From Bacteroidales bacterium (GTDB lineage Bacteria; Bacteroidota; Bacteroidia; Bacteroidales; UBA932), in contig JAFQHE010000047.1 in the NCBI GenBank assembly GCA_017398125.1, positions 1 to 64,000 of the forward strand: DNA of 64,000 nucleotides, read 5' to 3'. Positions 43,622-51,902 of this stretch are shown here, piece by piece. A model generated the notes under the pieces. It saw nothing but the letters and a program-made list of their open reading frames with translations, was not told the origin of the DNA and did no database searches. Every line of letters starts with the position of its first letter. The stretch's first letter is position 1. The position numbers were made by a program, and so were the translations under genes.

Positions 43622-44815
43622 TCAGCGTTTTGTCTTGGCATTGAGGTCAATGCGCTCTTTAATGGCCTGTCGGCCCTTGTAGTAATAGAGAACAATTGTG
43701 TTCTCTTTTTCAAAATATAGGGTATTGAGGCTCTTCTCTGTTTTGGTATTGGCAGGCTGTTTTTCGCAGTGCAGAAGAAGGTATTGTTTTGTTCCCTTAT
43801 TGTAGTTGCAGATAACAGTTGTACCCATAATGTCAAAGAATGCCGCCTTGTTGCTTTTTGAACTCTCTATGTATTTGTCTTCAAGGAATCTTATTACAAT
43901 CGGATGGCTCTCTTCGAGCACTCCAAAATTTAGTTTTGAGGCACCTCGAGGATTGTTGTCATACCACCATTGGATAGCCTTTCTTGTCAGCTCTTTCTCT
44001 TTGTTAAATGGTTTTAACTGAGGGCTTTTGCCAAATGATCTCATCAGCCAGTTGATCTGCGGTGTGGCCATAATTCCGCCTTGGGCCATATCTGCACAAC
44101 TTCCCTCTATCTCGTTGCCGTTCCTCTCGCCTGCATAGATTGAACTGAAGAGTGTGCCGTCGGTCATTGAAACGAGGTTTGAAACAAGTTCAATTCCGTT
44201 GTTCTGCCATCCGGTGCGTGGTGCTGTTCCCTCTGTGTAGTTGAGATGTTGGAAAAACAGATACTTTTCGCCATCAATAAATACCTCTTCCACATTGGTC
44301 TTGCCGCAGAACAGATCATCAGCAGAGGCCATGGAGAAGAGTTTGAGCATCTCATCCTGCATATACCTTGAGGCATTGTTACTGAAACTCTCCTGCCATT
44401 GTCCGGGAGCGGTTTCATCAATTCTCACAATCTTGATTGTATATGGATCCTCTTTGCTTGGGGCTATGGCTCCCACAATATACTCCTTGTTGTCCTTTCT
44501 TGCGCTCAAGGCAACATAGTCAACTCCGTAAATACCATTTGCGGTAGCGGCAACGTTTTCGCTGAATATTCTGCCGGCCTCCTCTTTTGAGTAGATTGTT
44601 GTGTTGTATGATTTAATCAAGGAGTCCTTTTTTGCCTGTATAGTTGGGGCATATACAGAGTTGGGGTACTTTGCAAGGAATTTGTTGAAACTTGTTGTAT
44701 CTCCCTTTGCTATGGTATTCTTGAAGAGTTTGGTCTCGCCCTTTTTCTGCGCAAGCAATGGGGTAAAGCAGAGTGATGCGATTATAATTAGAAAAACTGT
44801 TCTGTATTGCTTCAT
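43622..44815 (-). CDS. exported protein of unknown function
   Basis: 397 residues from the ATG at 44815; longer in-frame extensions upstream lack a signal. The N-terminus is a signal peptide (TVFLIIIASLCFTPLLAQ). The mature part starts with a short helix pair resembling the beginning of a TPR (GDTTSFNKFLAKYPNSVYAPTIQAKKDSL). It continues as a mixed alpha/beta region without recognisable catalytic motifs. No family could be assigned. It lies between gcvH and ltaE on the same strand. Confidence 0.7.
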   Translation of the reverse strand: MKQYRTVFLIIIASLCFTPLLAQKKGETKLFKNTIAKGDTTSFNKFLAKYPNSVYAPTIQAKKDSLIKSYNTTIYSKEEAGRIFSENVAATANGIYGVDYVALSARKDNKEYIVGAIAPSKEDPYTIKIVRIDETAPGQWQESFSNNASRYMQDEMLKLFSMASADDLFCGKTNVEEVFIDGEKYLFFQHLNYTEGTAPRTGWQNNGIELVSNLVSMTDGTLFSSIYAGERNGNEIEGSCADMAQGGIMATPQINWLMRSFGKSPQLKPFNKEKELTRKAIQWWYDNNPRGASKLNFGVLEESHPIVIRFLEDKYIESSKSNKAAFFDIMGTTVICNYNKGTKQYLLLHCEKQPANTKTEKSLNTLYFEKENTIVLYYYKGRQAIKERIDLNAKTKR

Positions 44816-44979
44816 GACTGATAAATTTTGGTTAACATTCTTTTCCTGCCGGTTGCTGTCCAATCCTTTGGAACTCTCCTTCATTCTGTAATATTCTGAT
44901 AAATATGGGTAATCTTTATACAAAGAGAGGATGAGTCCTTTACGGGTCATCCTCCTCTATACTTCAATTCTCCAGCGGA

Positions 44980-45357
44980 TTACTTGCAGATTGCCTCGTA
45001 AGCCTCGGCATCCATAAGATCGTCAAGCTCTGCAGGGTTTGACATCTCTACTTTAATCATCCAGCCGGCACCATAAGGATCTGAGTTAACAGACTCAGGA
45101 GCACCCTCCAAATCTGTATTTACCTCAATAACTTTGCCAGAAACAGGCATAAGAGCGTCAGCTACAGTTTTAACAGCCTCAATAGCACCAAAAACCTCGC
45201 CGGCAGCAAGCTCCTCGCCCTCAGTCTGTATGTCAACGAATACAATGTCGCCAAGCTGATCCTGAGCAAAGTCAGAGATACCAACGATTGCAATATTACC
45301 ATCAACTTTAACCCACTCGTGGTCTTTAGAATACTTCAAATTAGCAGGGAAATTCAT
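44980..45357 (-). CDS. gcvH: glycine cleavage system H protein
   Basis: 125 residues. The lipoyl-lysine motif is [15 protein letters not shown] with Lys63. The N-terminal [13 protein letters not shown] and C-terminal GAGWMIKVE match the family. The protein shuttles aminomethyl groups between the P, T and L proteins. None of their genes are in the window. It has its own -7 element upstream. Confidence 0.97.
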   Translation of the reverse strand: MNFPANLKYSKDHEWVKVDGNIAIVGISDFAQDQLGDIVFVDIQTEGEELAAGEVFGAIEAVKTVADALMPVSGKVIEVNTDLEGAPESVNSDPYGAGWMIKVEMSNPAELDDLMDAEAYEAICK

Positions 45358-45399
45358 ATTATTTAAATTTTTAAGTGTTTATAAATTCAGAATATTTCA

Positions 45400-45407
45400 C
45401 AAATGTA
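45400..45407 (-). promoter_or_regulatory. -7 element of gcvH
   Basis: Minus-strand TACATTTG about 43 nt upstream of the ATG; the -33 partner would fall inside the end of ruvA and is poor. Confidence 0.4.
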
Positions 45408-45421
45408 TTAAATAATTTTAA

Positions 45422-46009
45422 TTATAAGCGCTTTAAACTTAATTTTATTAACTCTTCAAGCGAATAATTAGGATTTTCTTTAATCAGTGCGCCAAGTACT
45501 TTTTCAACAGCTCCCTTTGTAAATCCCAAAAGAATAAGGGCCGACAGAGCCTCCTCCTTGTTTGCTGTATTTGGTCCAGGCAGCAGACTCTCCACTGCGG
45601 TGGCCCCGCCTTTGGTGATTTTGTCCTTCAATTCAATTATAACGCGCTGGGCAGTCTTCAGTCCAATGCCCTTGATACTCTTTATTCTGTTTACATCTCC
45701 GGCAATGATTGCGTTCTTTATCTCCTCTTCGGTCATTGATGAGAGCATCATTCTGGCAGTGTTAGGACCTATGCCTGATATTTCAATAAGCATACAGAAC
45801 ATTGCCCGCTCCTCTTTTTTGAAGAAGCCGTACCAGAGTTCAATATCCTCTCTCAAATGGTGGTGGATATAGAGCTTCACATGTGGAAGACTCTGGATGT
45901 CTGCATAAGTCTGAAGAGAAATCTGTAATCTGTAGCCAATTCCGTTGTTCTCAACAACGGCTTCCGTTGGGCTGACTTCGGCCAATGAACCTTTGATATA
46001 ATCGTACAT
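45422..46009 (-). CDS. ruvA: Holliday junction branch migration protein RuvA
   Basis: 195 residues, the normal size. The OB domain is at the N-terminus (MYDYIKGSLAEVSPTEAVVE), two helix-hairpin-helix motifs follow (ISGIGPNTARMML and IKGIGLKTAQRVIIELKDK), and domain III at about 148-195 contacts RuvB. It binds four-way junctions and loads RuvB, whose gene is 22 kb away. It is divergent from sufS. Confidence 0.96.
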   Translation of the reverse strand: MYDYIKGSLAEVSPTEAVVENNGIGYRLQISLQTYADIQSLPHVKLYIHHHLREDIELWYGFFKKEERAMFCMLIEISGIGPNTARMMLSSMTEEEIKNAIIAGDVNRIKSIKGIGLKTAQRVIIELKDKITKGGATAVESLLPGPNTANKEEALSALILLGFTKGAVEKVLGALIKENPNYSLEELIKLSLKRL

Positions 46010-46034
46010 TATGAAAATTTTACAACCTGAAGTA

Positions 46035-46063
46035 CAAAATTATGTTTTTTATGTGTAAACAAA
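46035..46063 (-). promoter_or_regulatory. promoter of ruvA
   Basis: Minus-strand TTTG (46060-46063), 17 nt, TAATTTTG (46035-46042); the spacing is 2-3 nt short of ideal. Confidence 0.45.
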
Positions 46064-46097
46064 AAGCCATATTTAAAAGAAACTTCCTTTAAATTAT

Positions 46098-46105
46098 TAT
46101 TTTTG
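46098..46105 (+). promoter_or_regulatory. -7 element of the sufS-sufE-sufT-folK-glyS run
   Basis: TATTTTTG, 22 nt before the ATG at 46128. GGAG just upstream of that ATG is a plausible ribosome binding site and favours it over the TTG at 46110. Confidence 0.5.
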
Positions 46106-46127
46106 CAGTTTGATATGGAGTCAAGTT

Positions 46128-47357
46128 ATGAATGCAATTCAGGATATAAGGGATAGAGTGCCTGCATTGGCCCAGACCGTTTACGGCAAGCCGCTTGTCT
46201 ATCTTGACAATGCTGCTACAGCACAGAAGCCTGTGGAGGTAATAGAACTGCTCAACAGAATGAACAGTGCAACAAATGCCAATGTCCATAGGGCAATGTA
46301 CAGGCTGAGTGACGAGGCTACAAACCTATATGAAGGGGCACGCGAGAGGGTGAGGGAGTTCATAAATGCGCCGGCAAGGGAGAATGTGATATTTACCAGT
46401 GGCGCAACTGCCTCAATAAACCTTGTGGCGAGCAGTTTTTGTGCAAAATACCTCAAAGAGGGAGATTCTGTCATAGTTACTGAGGATTCGCACCATTCAA
46501 ACATTGTTCCCTGGCAGTTGGCTTGTGAGAAGGCAGGGGCCTCGCTCAAGGTGCTTCCTATAGATGAAAATGGTGTGTGGAGTGCGCAAGATATTATTCC
46601 TTTGCTTGATGAGAGGGTAAAAATTGTGGCTGCAACCCATATTTCAAATGTCCTTGGCATAATCAACCCGGTAAAGGAGCTTATAGAGATTGCGCATAGG
46701 TATGGAGTTCCTGTATTGGTAGACGGAGCCCAGGGAATTGTCCATACACGTGTTGACGTACAGGAGCTTGACTGCGACTTTTATGCATTCTCCGCACATA
46801 AGATTTATGGAGAGACCGGCAGTGGAATACTCTACGGCAAGGAGCATTGGCTCGAAGAGATGCCTCCATATATGGGTGGAGGAGACATGGTAGGAACTGT
46901 AACCTTTGCAAAGACCACATACGCTCCGCTTCCGCTGAAGTTCGAGGCCGGAACACCAAATTTTATCGGTTCCGCAGCTCTCAAACCTGCATTGGATTTT
47001 GCGTGGGAAATATCTCAGGGCGAGTGTGGCAAGGCTGTTAAGGAGAGTGAAAGTAAGATTATCGCATATATGAAGGGAGCGTTGGCTGAGATTGATGGAG
47101 CTGTGCTGTATGGAGAGTCGCAGAACAGGATTCCGCTCTTCTCGTTCAATGTTGAGGGTTGCCATCCTGGTGACATTGCCCAGATACTCGACAAGATGGG
47201 TATTGCAGTGAGAACCGGAATGTTGTGTGCAGAGCCACTTATGGCACATTTTGGTGTTACAAGCATGGTAAGGGCATCATTTGCTCCATATAATACATTG
47301 CAGGAGGCTGAGTATTTTATAAGCGGCCTGAAAAGGGCTGTTGCAATGCTCAGGTAA
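46128..47357 (+). CDS. sufS: SufS-type cysteine desulfurase
   Basis: 409 residues. PLP-enzyme landmarks are YLDNAATAQKP, HRAMYRLSDEAT, TEDSHHSNIVPWQ and the PLP Lys225 in SAHKIYGETG. The catalytic Cys367 lies in RTGMLCAEPLM. The enzyme takes sulfur from cysteine as a persulfide for Fe-S cluster assembly. The sulfur acceptor gene sufE follows 96 nt downstream. sufBCD, usually nearby, are not in the window. Confidence 0.96.
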   Translation: MNAIQDIRDRVPALAQTVYGKPLVYLDNAATAQKPVEVIELLNRMNSATNANVHRAMYRLSDEATNLYEGARERVREFINAPARENVIFTSGATASINLVASSFCAKYLKEGDSVIVTEDSHHSNIVPWQLACEKAGASLKVLPIDENGVWSAQDIIPLLDERVKIVAATHISNVLGIINPVKELIEIAHRYGVPVLVDGAQGIVHTRVDVQELDCDFYAFSAHKIYGETGSGILYGKEHWLEEMPPYMGGGDMVGTVTFAKTTYAPLPLKFEAGTPNFIGSAALKPALDFAWEISQGECGKAVKESESKIIAYMKGALAEIDGAVLYGESQNRIPLFSFNVEGCHPGDIAQILDKMGIAVRTGMLCAEPLMAHFGVTSMVRASFAPYNTLQEAEYFISGLKRAVAMLR

Positions 47358-47453
47358 CAGCAGCACCGCAGTGTTTTGAAACGAGTGGCGGCAGGTTACT
47401 GAAAAGGGGAATAATGGTCCTGACAGGCTGTCGGGAAGCAAAATATAATTGAT

Positions 47454-47870
47454 ATGACAATTCAGGAGATTGAGAATCAGATTATTGAAGAGTTTTCAAT
47501 ATTTACTGACTGGTTAGACAAATATGAGTATATTATAGAGCTTGGCAAGAATGTGCCGGTTATTGAAGAGGGTGCAAAAAAGGAGGAGAACCTTATCAAG
47601 GGGTGCCAGAGCCGCGTTTGGCTCGACTGTTGGCAGGATGACGGCAAACTCTTCTTTGCGGCAGACAGCGATGCTATAATTACCAAAGGCATAATTTCGC
47701 TGCTCATACGCGTGTACAACGGTCAGCGGCCAAAGGATATTCTTGAATCTGACCTTTCATTCATTGATGCCATAGGACTGCAGGAGAACCTCTCTCCAAC
47801 GCGTGCAAACGGCCTTGTGTCAATGATAAAACAGATCAAGATGTATGCCCTTGCATTTGAGAACAAGTAA
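47454..47870 (+). CDS. sufE: SufE sulfur acceptor
   Basis: 138 residues. The catalytic Cys51 is in NLIKGCQSRVWL, the SufE hallmark. It receives persulfide sulfur from SufS and passes it to the SufBCD scaffold. Helical N- and C-termini complete the fold. It lies between sufS and a MIP18-family gene on the same strand, which supports the Fe-S role. Confidence 0.96.
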   Translation: MTIQEIENQIIEEFSIFTDWLDKYEYIIELGKNVPVIEEGAKKEENLIKGCQSRVWLDCWQDDGKLFFAADSDAIITKGIISLLIRVYNGQRPKDILESDLSFIDAIGLQENLSPTRANGLVSMIKQIKMYALAFENK

Positions 47871-47922
47871 AAGGCCGCTGATATTCAGGTGGAGAAATAT
47901 TGGATAGCATAATATAAATGAT

Positions 47923-48243
47923 ATGGAGATGAAGAGCATTGAGAGTTTGCAGAGAGATGTCGTGAGGGCATTGAGGCAGGTTTATGATCCGGAGATTCCG
48001 GTGAATGTATATGACTTGGGGCTCATTTACGAGATAAAGATAGATGATGACCACAAAGTCTTCATAAAGATGACTCTGACTGCCCCTAACTGTCCTATGG
48101 CAGATGATGTGATGGAGCAGGTGAACGAGGCGGTCAAGGATGTTCCCGGTGTAACGGATGCTGCAATTGAGCTGGTGTTTGAGCCGGAGTGGGATCGTAG
48201 CCGCATGAGCGAAGAGGCTCTTGTGGAGCTTGGCTGGCTATAA
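47923..48243 (+). CDS. MIP18/DUF59-family Fe-S assembly factor (SufT-like)
   Basis: 106 residues. The core is RQVYDPEIPVNVYDLGLIYEIKI, then MTLTAPNCPMADDVMEQV with the conserved Cys and the end PEWDRSRMSEEALVELGWL. These match SufT/MIP18 proteins that help mature Fe-S proteins. An ATG six nt downstream is an alternative start. Gene order sufS-sufE-this gene supports the role. Confidence 0.9.
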   Translation: MEMKSIESLQRDVVRALRQVYDPEIPVNVYDLGLIYEIKIDDDHKVFIKMTLTAPNCPMADDVMEQVNEAVKDVPGVTDAAIELVFEPEWDRSRMSEEALVELGWL

Positions 48244-48281
48244 TTTGTATTTACCGACAACCGACTAAACAGATACTATTG

Positions 48282-48833
48282 ATGAACAGAGTTTACCTGA
48301 TGCTTGGCAGCAATATGGGAGATAGGGCTGCATTGCTTGAGAGTGCAGTTGGGATGCTTATGGAGGAGCTTATGCCTGATTATCTTGAGGTTGAGGATCT
48401 ATGTGATGCCGTAAATACTTCAGATGTAGTTGAGACCGACCCCTGGGGTTTTGACAGCGAAGAGAAATTTTTGAACCAGGCTTTCATGATTCTTACAGAC
48501 AAGGATGTCGCTCAGGTACTTGCAGTTTGCCAGAATATAGAGGATGAGCTTGGACGTGACAGAACCATTCCCGCTGTTGATGATTCCGGAAAAAGGGTCT
48601 ATTCATCAAGACCGATTGATATAGATATTATCTTCTTTGATTGCGACGGCAAACCTCAGGTAATTGACACCCCTGATTTGAAGGTGCCGCATCCGCTCAT
48701 GCATCAGAGGATGTTTGTTCTGGAGCCGCTTTCGCAGATAGCAAAGGATTATGTGCATCCGGTAATGAAAAAGAGTGTCGGGGTACTCAAAAAAGAGCTC
48801 AAACGTGCTTTGAAGAGTAAGGATCAACAGTAG
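48282..48833 (+). CDS. folK: 2-amino-4-hydroxy-6-hydroxymethyldihydropteridine pyrophosphokinase
   Basis: 183 residues from the ATG at 48282, just inside an in-frame TTG. Motifs are LMLGSNMGDR at the N-terminus, ETDPWGFDSEEKFLNQA, and RPIDIDIIFFD with the metal-binding aspartates, then VPHPLMHQRMFVLEPL. It transfers pyrophosphate from ATP in folate synthesis. It is somewhat longer than the usual 160 residues because of a basic tail. It lies between the Fe-S genes and glyS. Confidence 0.93.
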   Translation: MNRVYLMLGSNMGDRAALLESAVGMLMEELMPDYLEVEDLCDAVNTSDVVETDPWGFDSEEKFLNQAFMILTDKDVAQVLAVCQNIEDELGRDRTIPAVDDSGKRVYSSRPIDIDIIFFDCDGKPQVIDTPDLKVPHPLMHQRMFVLEPLSQIAKDYVHPVMKKSVGVLKKELKRALKSKDQQ

Positions 48834-48867
48834 ATCAATATTGATAATGATTAAAACATATATAACT

Positions 48868-50409
48868 ATGACACAAGAAGAACTATTTAAAAATTTGATT
48901 GCCCATACAAAAGAGTATGGATTCATCTTCCCTTCAAGTGAGATTTATGACGGTTTGGGTGCTGTATATGATTACGGCCAGTTGGGAAGCGAGTTGAAGA
49001 ACAATATCAAAAAGTACTGGTGGGATGCAATGGTAAGGTTGAATGAGAATATTGTTGGTATTGATTCGGCAATCTTCATGCACCCGAGAATCTGGGAGGC
49101 CTCAGGCCACGTTGGTGCTTTCAATGATCCGCTTATCGACAACAAGGATTCAAAGAAGAGATACAGGGCAGATGTCCTTTTGGAGGATTATATTGCAAAA
49201 CTTGAGGAGAAGATCAATAAAGATGTTGAGAAGGGCAGGAAGAAGTTCGGAGAGGCTTTTGACGAGGCTCAGTTCCGTGCAACAAATCCTAACGTGTTGA
49301 GAAACGTGAACAAGATCAACGCCTGCAAGGAGAGAATGGTTGAGGCCTTGAACAAAAATGATTTGGATGCTTTGAAACAACTTATTCTCGATTGCGAGAT
49401 AGTATGTCCTATTTCAGGAACAAAAAACTGGACAGATGTTAGGCAGTTCAACCTTATGTTCAGCACCCAGTTGGGCAGTGTTTCAGGCGAGAGCGGTACA
49501 ATCTATTTGAGACCAGAGACTGCGCAGGGTATCTTTGTCAACTACCTTAACGTGCAGAAGACAGGCCGTATGAAACTTCCGTTTGGTATTGCACAGATTG
49601 GAAAGGCCTTCAGAAATGAGATTGTTGCACGTCAGTTCATCTTTAGAATGAGGGAGTTCGAGCAGATGGAGATGCAGTTCTTCGTTAAACCTGGCGAGGA
49701 ACTTGAGTGGTTCGCAAAATGGAAAGAGACCCGTTTGAAATGGCATAAGGCAATCGGTATGGGTGAGGAGAACTACAGATACCATGACCATGACAAACTT
49801 GCCCACTACGCAAATGCAGCAACTGATATTGAGTTCAACTTCCCATTCGGCTTCAAGGAGCTTGAGGGTATCCACTCGCGTACAGACTTTGACTTGGGCC
49901 GCCATCAGGAGTACTCTGGCAAGAAGTTGCAGTATTTTGACCCTGAGAAGGGCGAGAACTATGTTCCGTATGTTATTGAGACCTCAATTGGTGTTGACAG
50001 AACAGTGCTTGCTGTATTGTCGGGAGCATATAAAGAGGAGAAACTTGAGAATGGAGAGGAGAGGGTTGTACTTAAATTCCACCCTGCACTTGCTCCTGTG
50101 AAGTTGGCTGTGTTGCCTTTGGTGAAGAAAGATGGTCTTCCTGAGTTGGCAAGGGAGATTATGTCCGATTTGAAACTTGATTTCAACTGCCAGTATGATG
50201 AGAAGGATTCAATTGGCAAGCGTTACCGCCGTCAGGATGCAATTGGAACACCTTTGTGTATTACTGTAGATCACCAGAGCCTTGAGGACAAGTGTGTTAC
50301 ATTGCGTGACCGCGATACCATGGCCCAGGAGAGAGTTCCTATTGCCGACCTTTACAGAATAGTGGAGGAGAAGGTAAGCATGAGAAACTTGCTTAAGCAG
50401 GTAAGATAG
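48868..50409 (+). CDS. glyS: glycine--tRNA ligase (dimeric, eukaryote-like class II type)
   Basis: 513 residues from the ATG at 48868 (MTQEELFKNL); upstream in-frame starts would only add a short non-conserved extension. Class II motifs are SSEIYDGLGAVYDYG, FNLMFSTQLG, YLRPETAQGIFVNY and FRNEIVARQFIFRMREFEQMEM written in part, then EYSGKKL and GVDRTVLAVL. The anticodon-binding domain is C-terminal. It charges tRNA-Gly with glycine. A hairpin ends the five-gene run. Confidence 0.96.
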   Translation: MTQEELFKNLIAHTKEYGFIFPSSEIYDGLGAVYDYGQLGSELKNNIKKYWWDAMVRLNENIVGIDSAIFMHPRIWEASGHVGAFNDPLIDNKDSKKRYRADVLLEDYIAKLEEKINKDVEKGRKKFGEAFDEAQFRATNPNVLRNVNKINACKERMVEALNKNDLDALKQLILDCEIVCPISGTKNWTDVRQFNLMFSTQLGSVSGESGTIYLRPETAQGIFVNYLNVQKTGRMKLPFGIAQIGKAFRNEIVARQFIFRMREFEQMEMQFFVKPGEELEWFAKWKETRLKWHKAIGMGEENYRYHDHDKLAHYANAATDIEFNFPFGFKELEGIHSRTDFDLGRHQEYSGKKLQYFDPEKGENYVPYVIETSIGVDRTVLAVLSGAYKEEKLENGEERVVLKFHPALAPVKLAVLPLVKKDGLPELAREIMSDLKLDFNCQYDEKDSIGKRYRRQDAIGTPLCITVDHQSLEDKCVTLRDRDTMAQERVPIADLYRIVEEKVSMRNLLKQVR

Positions 50410-50446
50410 ACTTTTGTGGGTCTGCCCACTTATTGTATTCAATTTA

Positions 50447-50501
50447 TTGGCCCATATGGCGTGCCGGAGTTTACTGGTATGTTGTATGGGCCAAATTTTT
50501 T
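50447..50501 (+). terminator. terminator of glyS
   Basis: TTGGCCCATA (50447-50456) pairs with TATGGGCCAA (50485-50494) and is followed by a T-tract. Confidence 0.8.
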
Positions 50502-50760
50502 ATGTCAAATACAAGACAAGAAAGATGCCCTCCTTGCTGCTTTCTGGATGTAATGGATAGTGTAACAGACATATTGTCCCATAATTAATTGAAAAAGCCA
50601 TCTGCTGTATTAATTTTAGAAAAATATGACAAATACTCTTGCAAATTAGAAAAATTATATTTTACTTTGTAATAGTTATTAAATAATAATAATTATAATA
50701 ACAGAAGCCCCCTTAAATCCGTTATATAAGTGAATTATTAATTTTTAAAATTTGACAGAT
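50502..50760. other. AT-rich intergenic stretch upstream of the DHOD-like gene
   Basis: No gene seen. It includes runs of AATAAT and several near-misses to TAnnTTTG (for example TAAAATTTG just before the ATG), none with correct spacing. Confidence 0.6.
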
Positions 50761-51795
50761 ATGACTGACACTACTGTAAATTATGCCGGGTTGAGACTTA
50801 AATCTCCTTTTATTGCAGCAAGCAGTGGCTTTACTGCAGATATTGATAAAATAGTAGCCCTTTCGCGTAGCGGAATAGGTGCCATAGTATTGAAATCTCT
50901 CTTTGAAGAGCAGATAAACAATGAAATAGGTTTCCTTGAGAGCCAGAGTGCCGAGTATACTGAGAATGCAGATTTTCTAAACCATTATGTTCAGGCTTAT
51001 GCTGTTGGAAAATACCTCGACCTCATTAAGGAGGCCAAAAGCAAGTGTGATGTGCCTATCATTGCAAGTATCTGCTGTTATACAGTTGGAAACTGGGTCT
51101 CTTATGCGCGTGATATGGAGGCGGCAGGGGCCGATGCTATAGAACTCAATATTTATTCTATGCCGCTCTCTACAGACCCATCGTTCGTTTGCAAAAGCAG
51201 TGATGAGATAGAGAAGGAGGCTTGCTCAATAGTGCAGAGTGTTGCAGCCAATGTGGGGATTCCTGTAATTGTAAAGATTTCTGACCAGTATACCAATCTT
51301 TTGGGCTTTATGGCGCGTCTTAAGGCAAATGGAGCCCGTGCTGTGGTTCTGTTCAACCGCTTTTATAAGCCTGACATCTCTTTGAAATCAATGAAACTGG
51401 TTTCAGGCAATATGTTCTCATCAAAGAGCGAGTATCTCAAATCATTACGCTGGATAGCAATTGCATCTGCAAAATTGCAAAGTACATCTGCAAAGCATGA
51501 TGGCAATGGTGTGGTTTCTGCCAATCTGGATTTGAGCGCCTCAACCGGTGTGCATGACGGACAGACTGCAATAAAACTCTTGCTTGCAGGCGCAAAGACC
51601 GTACAGTTGTGCAGCGCACTCTATCAGCAAGGCCCTTTCATTGTGGAGGATTTTGTCGGCTATTTGAAAAAATTTATGAGTGATAAAGGTTTTGACAAAG
51701 TTGCAGATTTTTGTGGTATGCTCAACTACGCCAATATCTCCAACCCGTCAGGCTTTGAGAGGGTGCAGTTCCTTAAGACAGCGGAGCAGTATTGA
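50761..51795 (+). CDS. dihydroorotate dehydrogenase-like protein
   Basis: 344 residues from the ATG at 50761. The TIM-barrel shows YAGLRLKSPFIAASSGFT, GIGAIVLKSLF, GADAIELNIYSM and the phosphate-binding end (STGVHDGQTAIKLLLAGAKTVQLCSALYQQG). The catalytic loop NxSCPN of true PyrD is missing: here it reads NIYSMPLS. It thus belongs to the DHOD-like group common in Bacteroidota, with FMN-type fold and unknown substrate. A polar stretch (about 240-260) is longer than usual. Monocistronic. Confidence 0.88.
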   Translation: MTDTTVNYAGLRLKSPFIAASSGFTADIDKIVALSRSGIGAIVLKSLFEEQINNEIGFLESQSAEYTENADFLNHYVQAYAVGKYLDLIKEAKSKCDVPIIASICCYTVGNWVSYARDMEAAGADAIELNIYSMPLSTDPSFVCKSSDEIEKEACSIVQSVAANVGIPVIVKISDQYTNLLGFMARLKANGARAVVLFNRFYKPDISLKSMKLVSGNMFSSKSEYLKSLRWIAIASAKLQSTSAKHDGNGVVSANLDLSASTGVHDGQTAIKLLLAGAKTVQLCSALYQQGPFIVEDFVGYLKKFMSDKGFDKVADFCGMLNYANISNPSGFERVQFLKTAEQY

Positions 51796-51831
51796 TAAAA
51801 CGCGGAACCGCTTGCTTTTATTTGTAAATGA

Positions 51832-51863
51832 GTTGTTTAATTTAATTTAATTTAATACATTTG
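51832..51863 (+). promoter_or_regulatory. promoter of the 51.9-kb propeller gene
   Basis: GTTG (51832-51835, one mismatch to TTTG), 20 nt, TACATTTG (51856-51863); leader about 33 nt to the ATG at 51903. Confidence 0.6.
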
Positions 51864-51902
51864 CCTATGCAGTTTTAATTAAAAGTGATAAGCATTTATA
51901 AT

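Noticed and set aside
6355..48784. Near-variants of the octamer (for example at 6355, 11231, 21977, 24619, 33162, 43189, 48777)
   Set aside because: Each differs at one or two positions; they were not counted in the total because their number is closer to chance.
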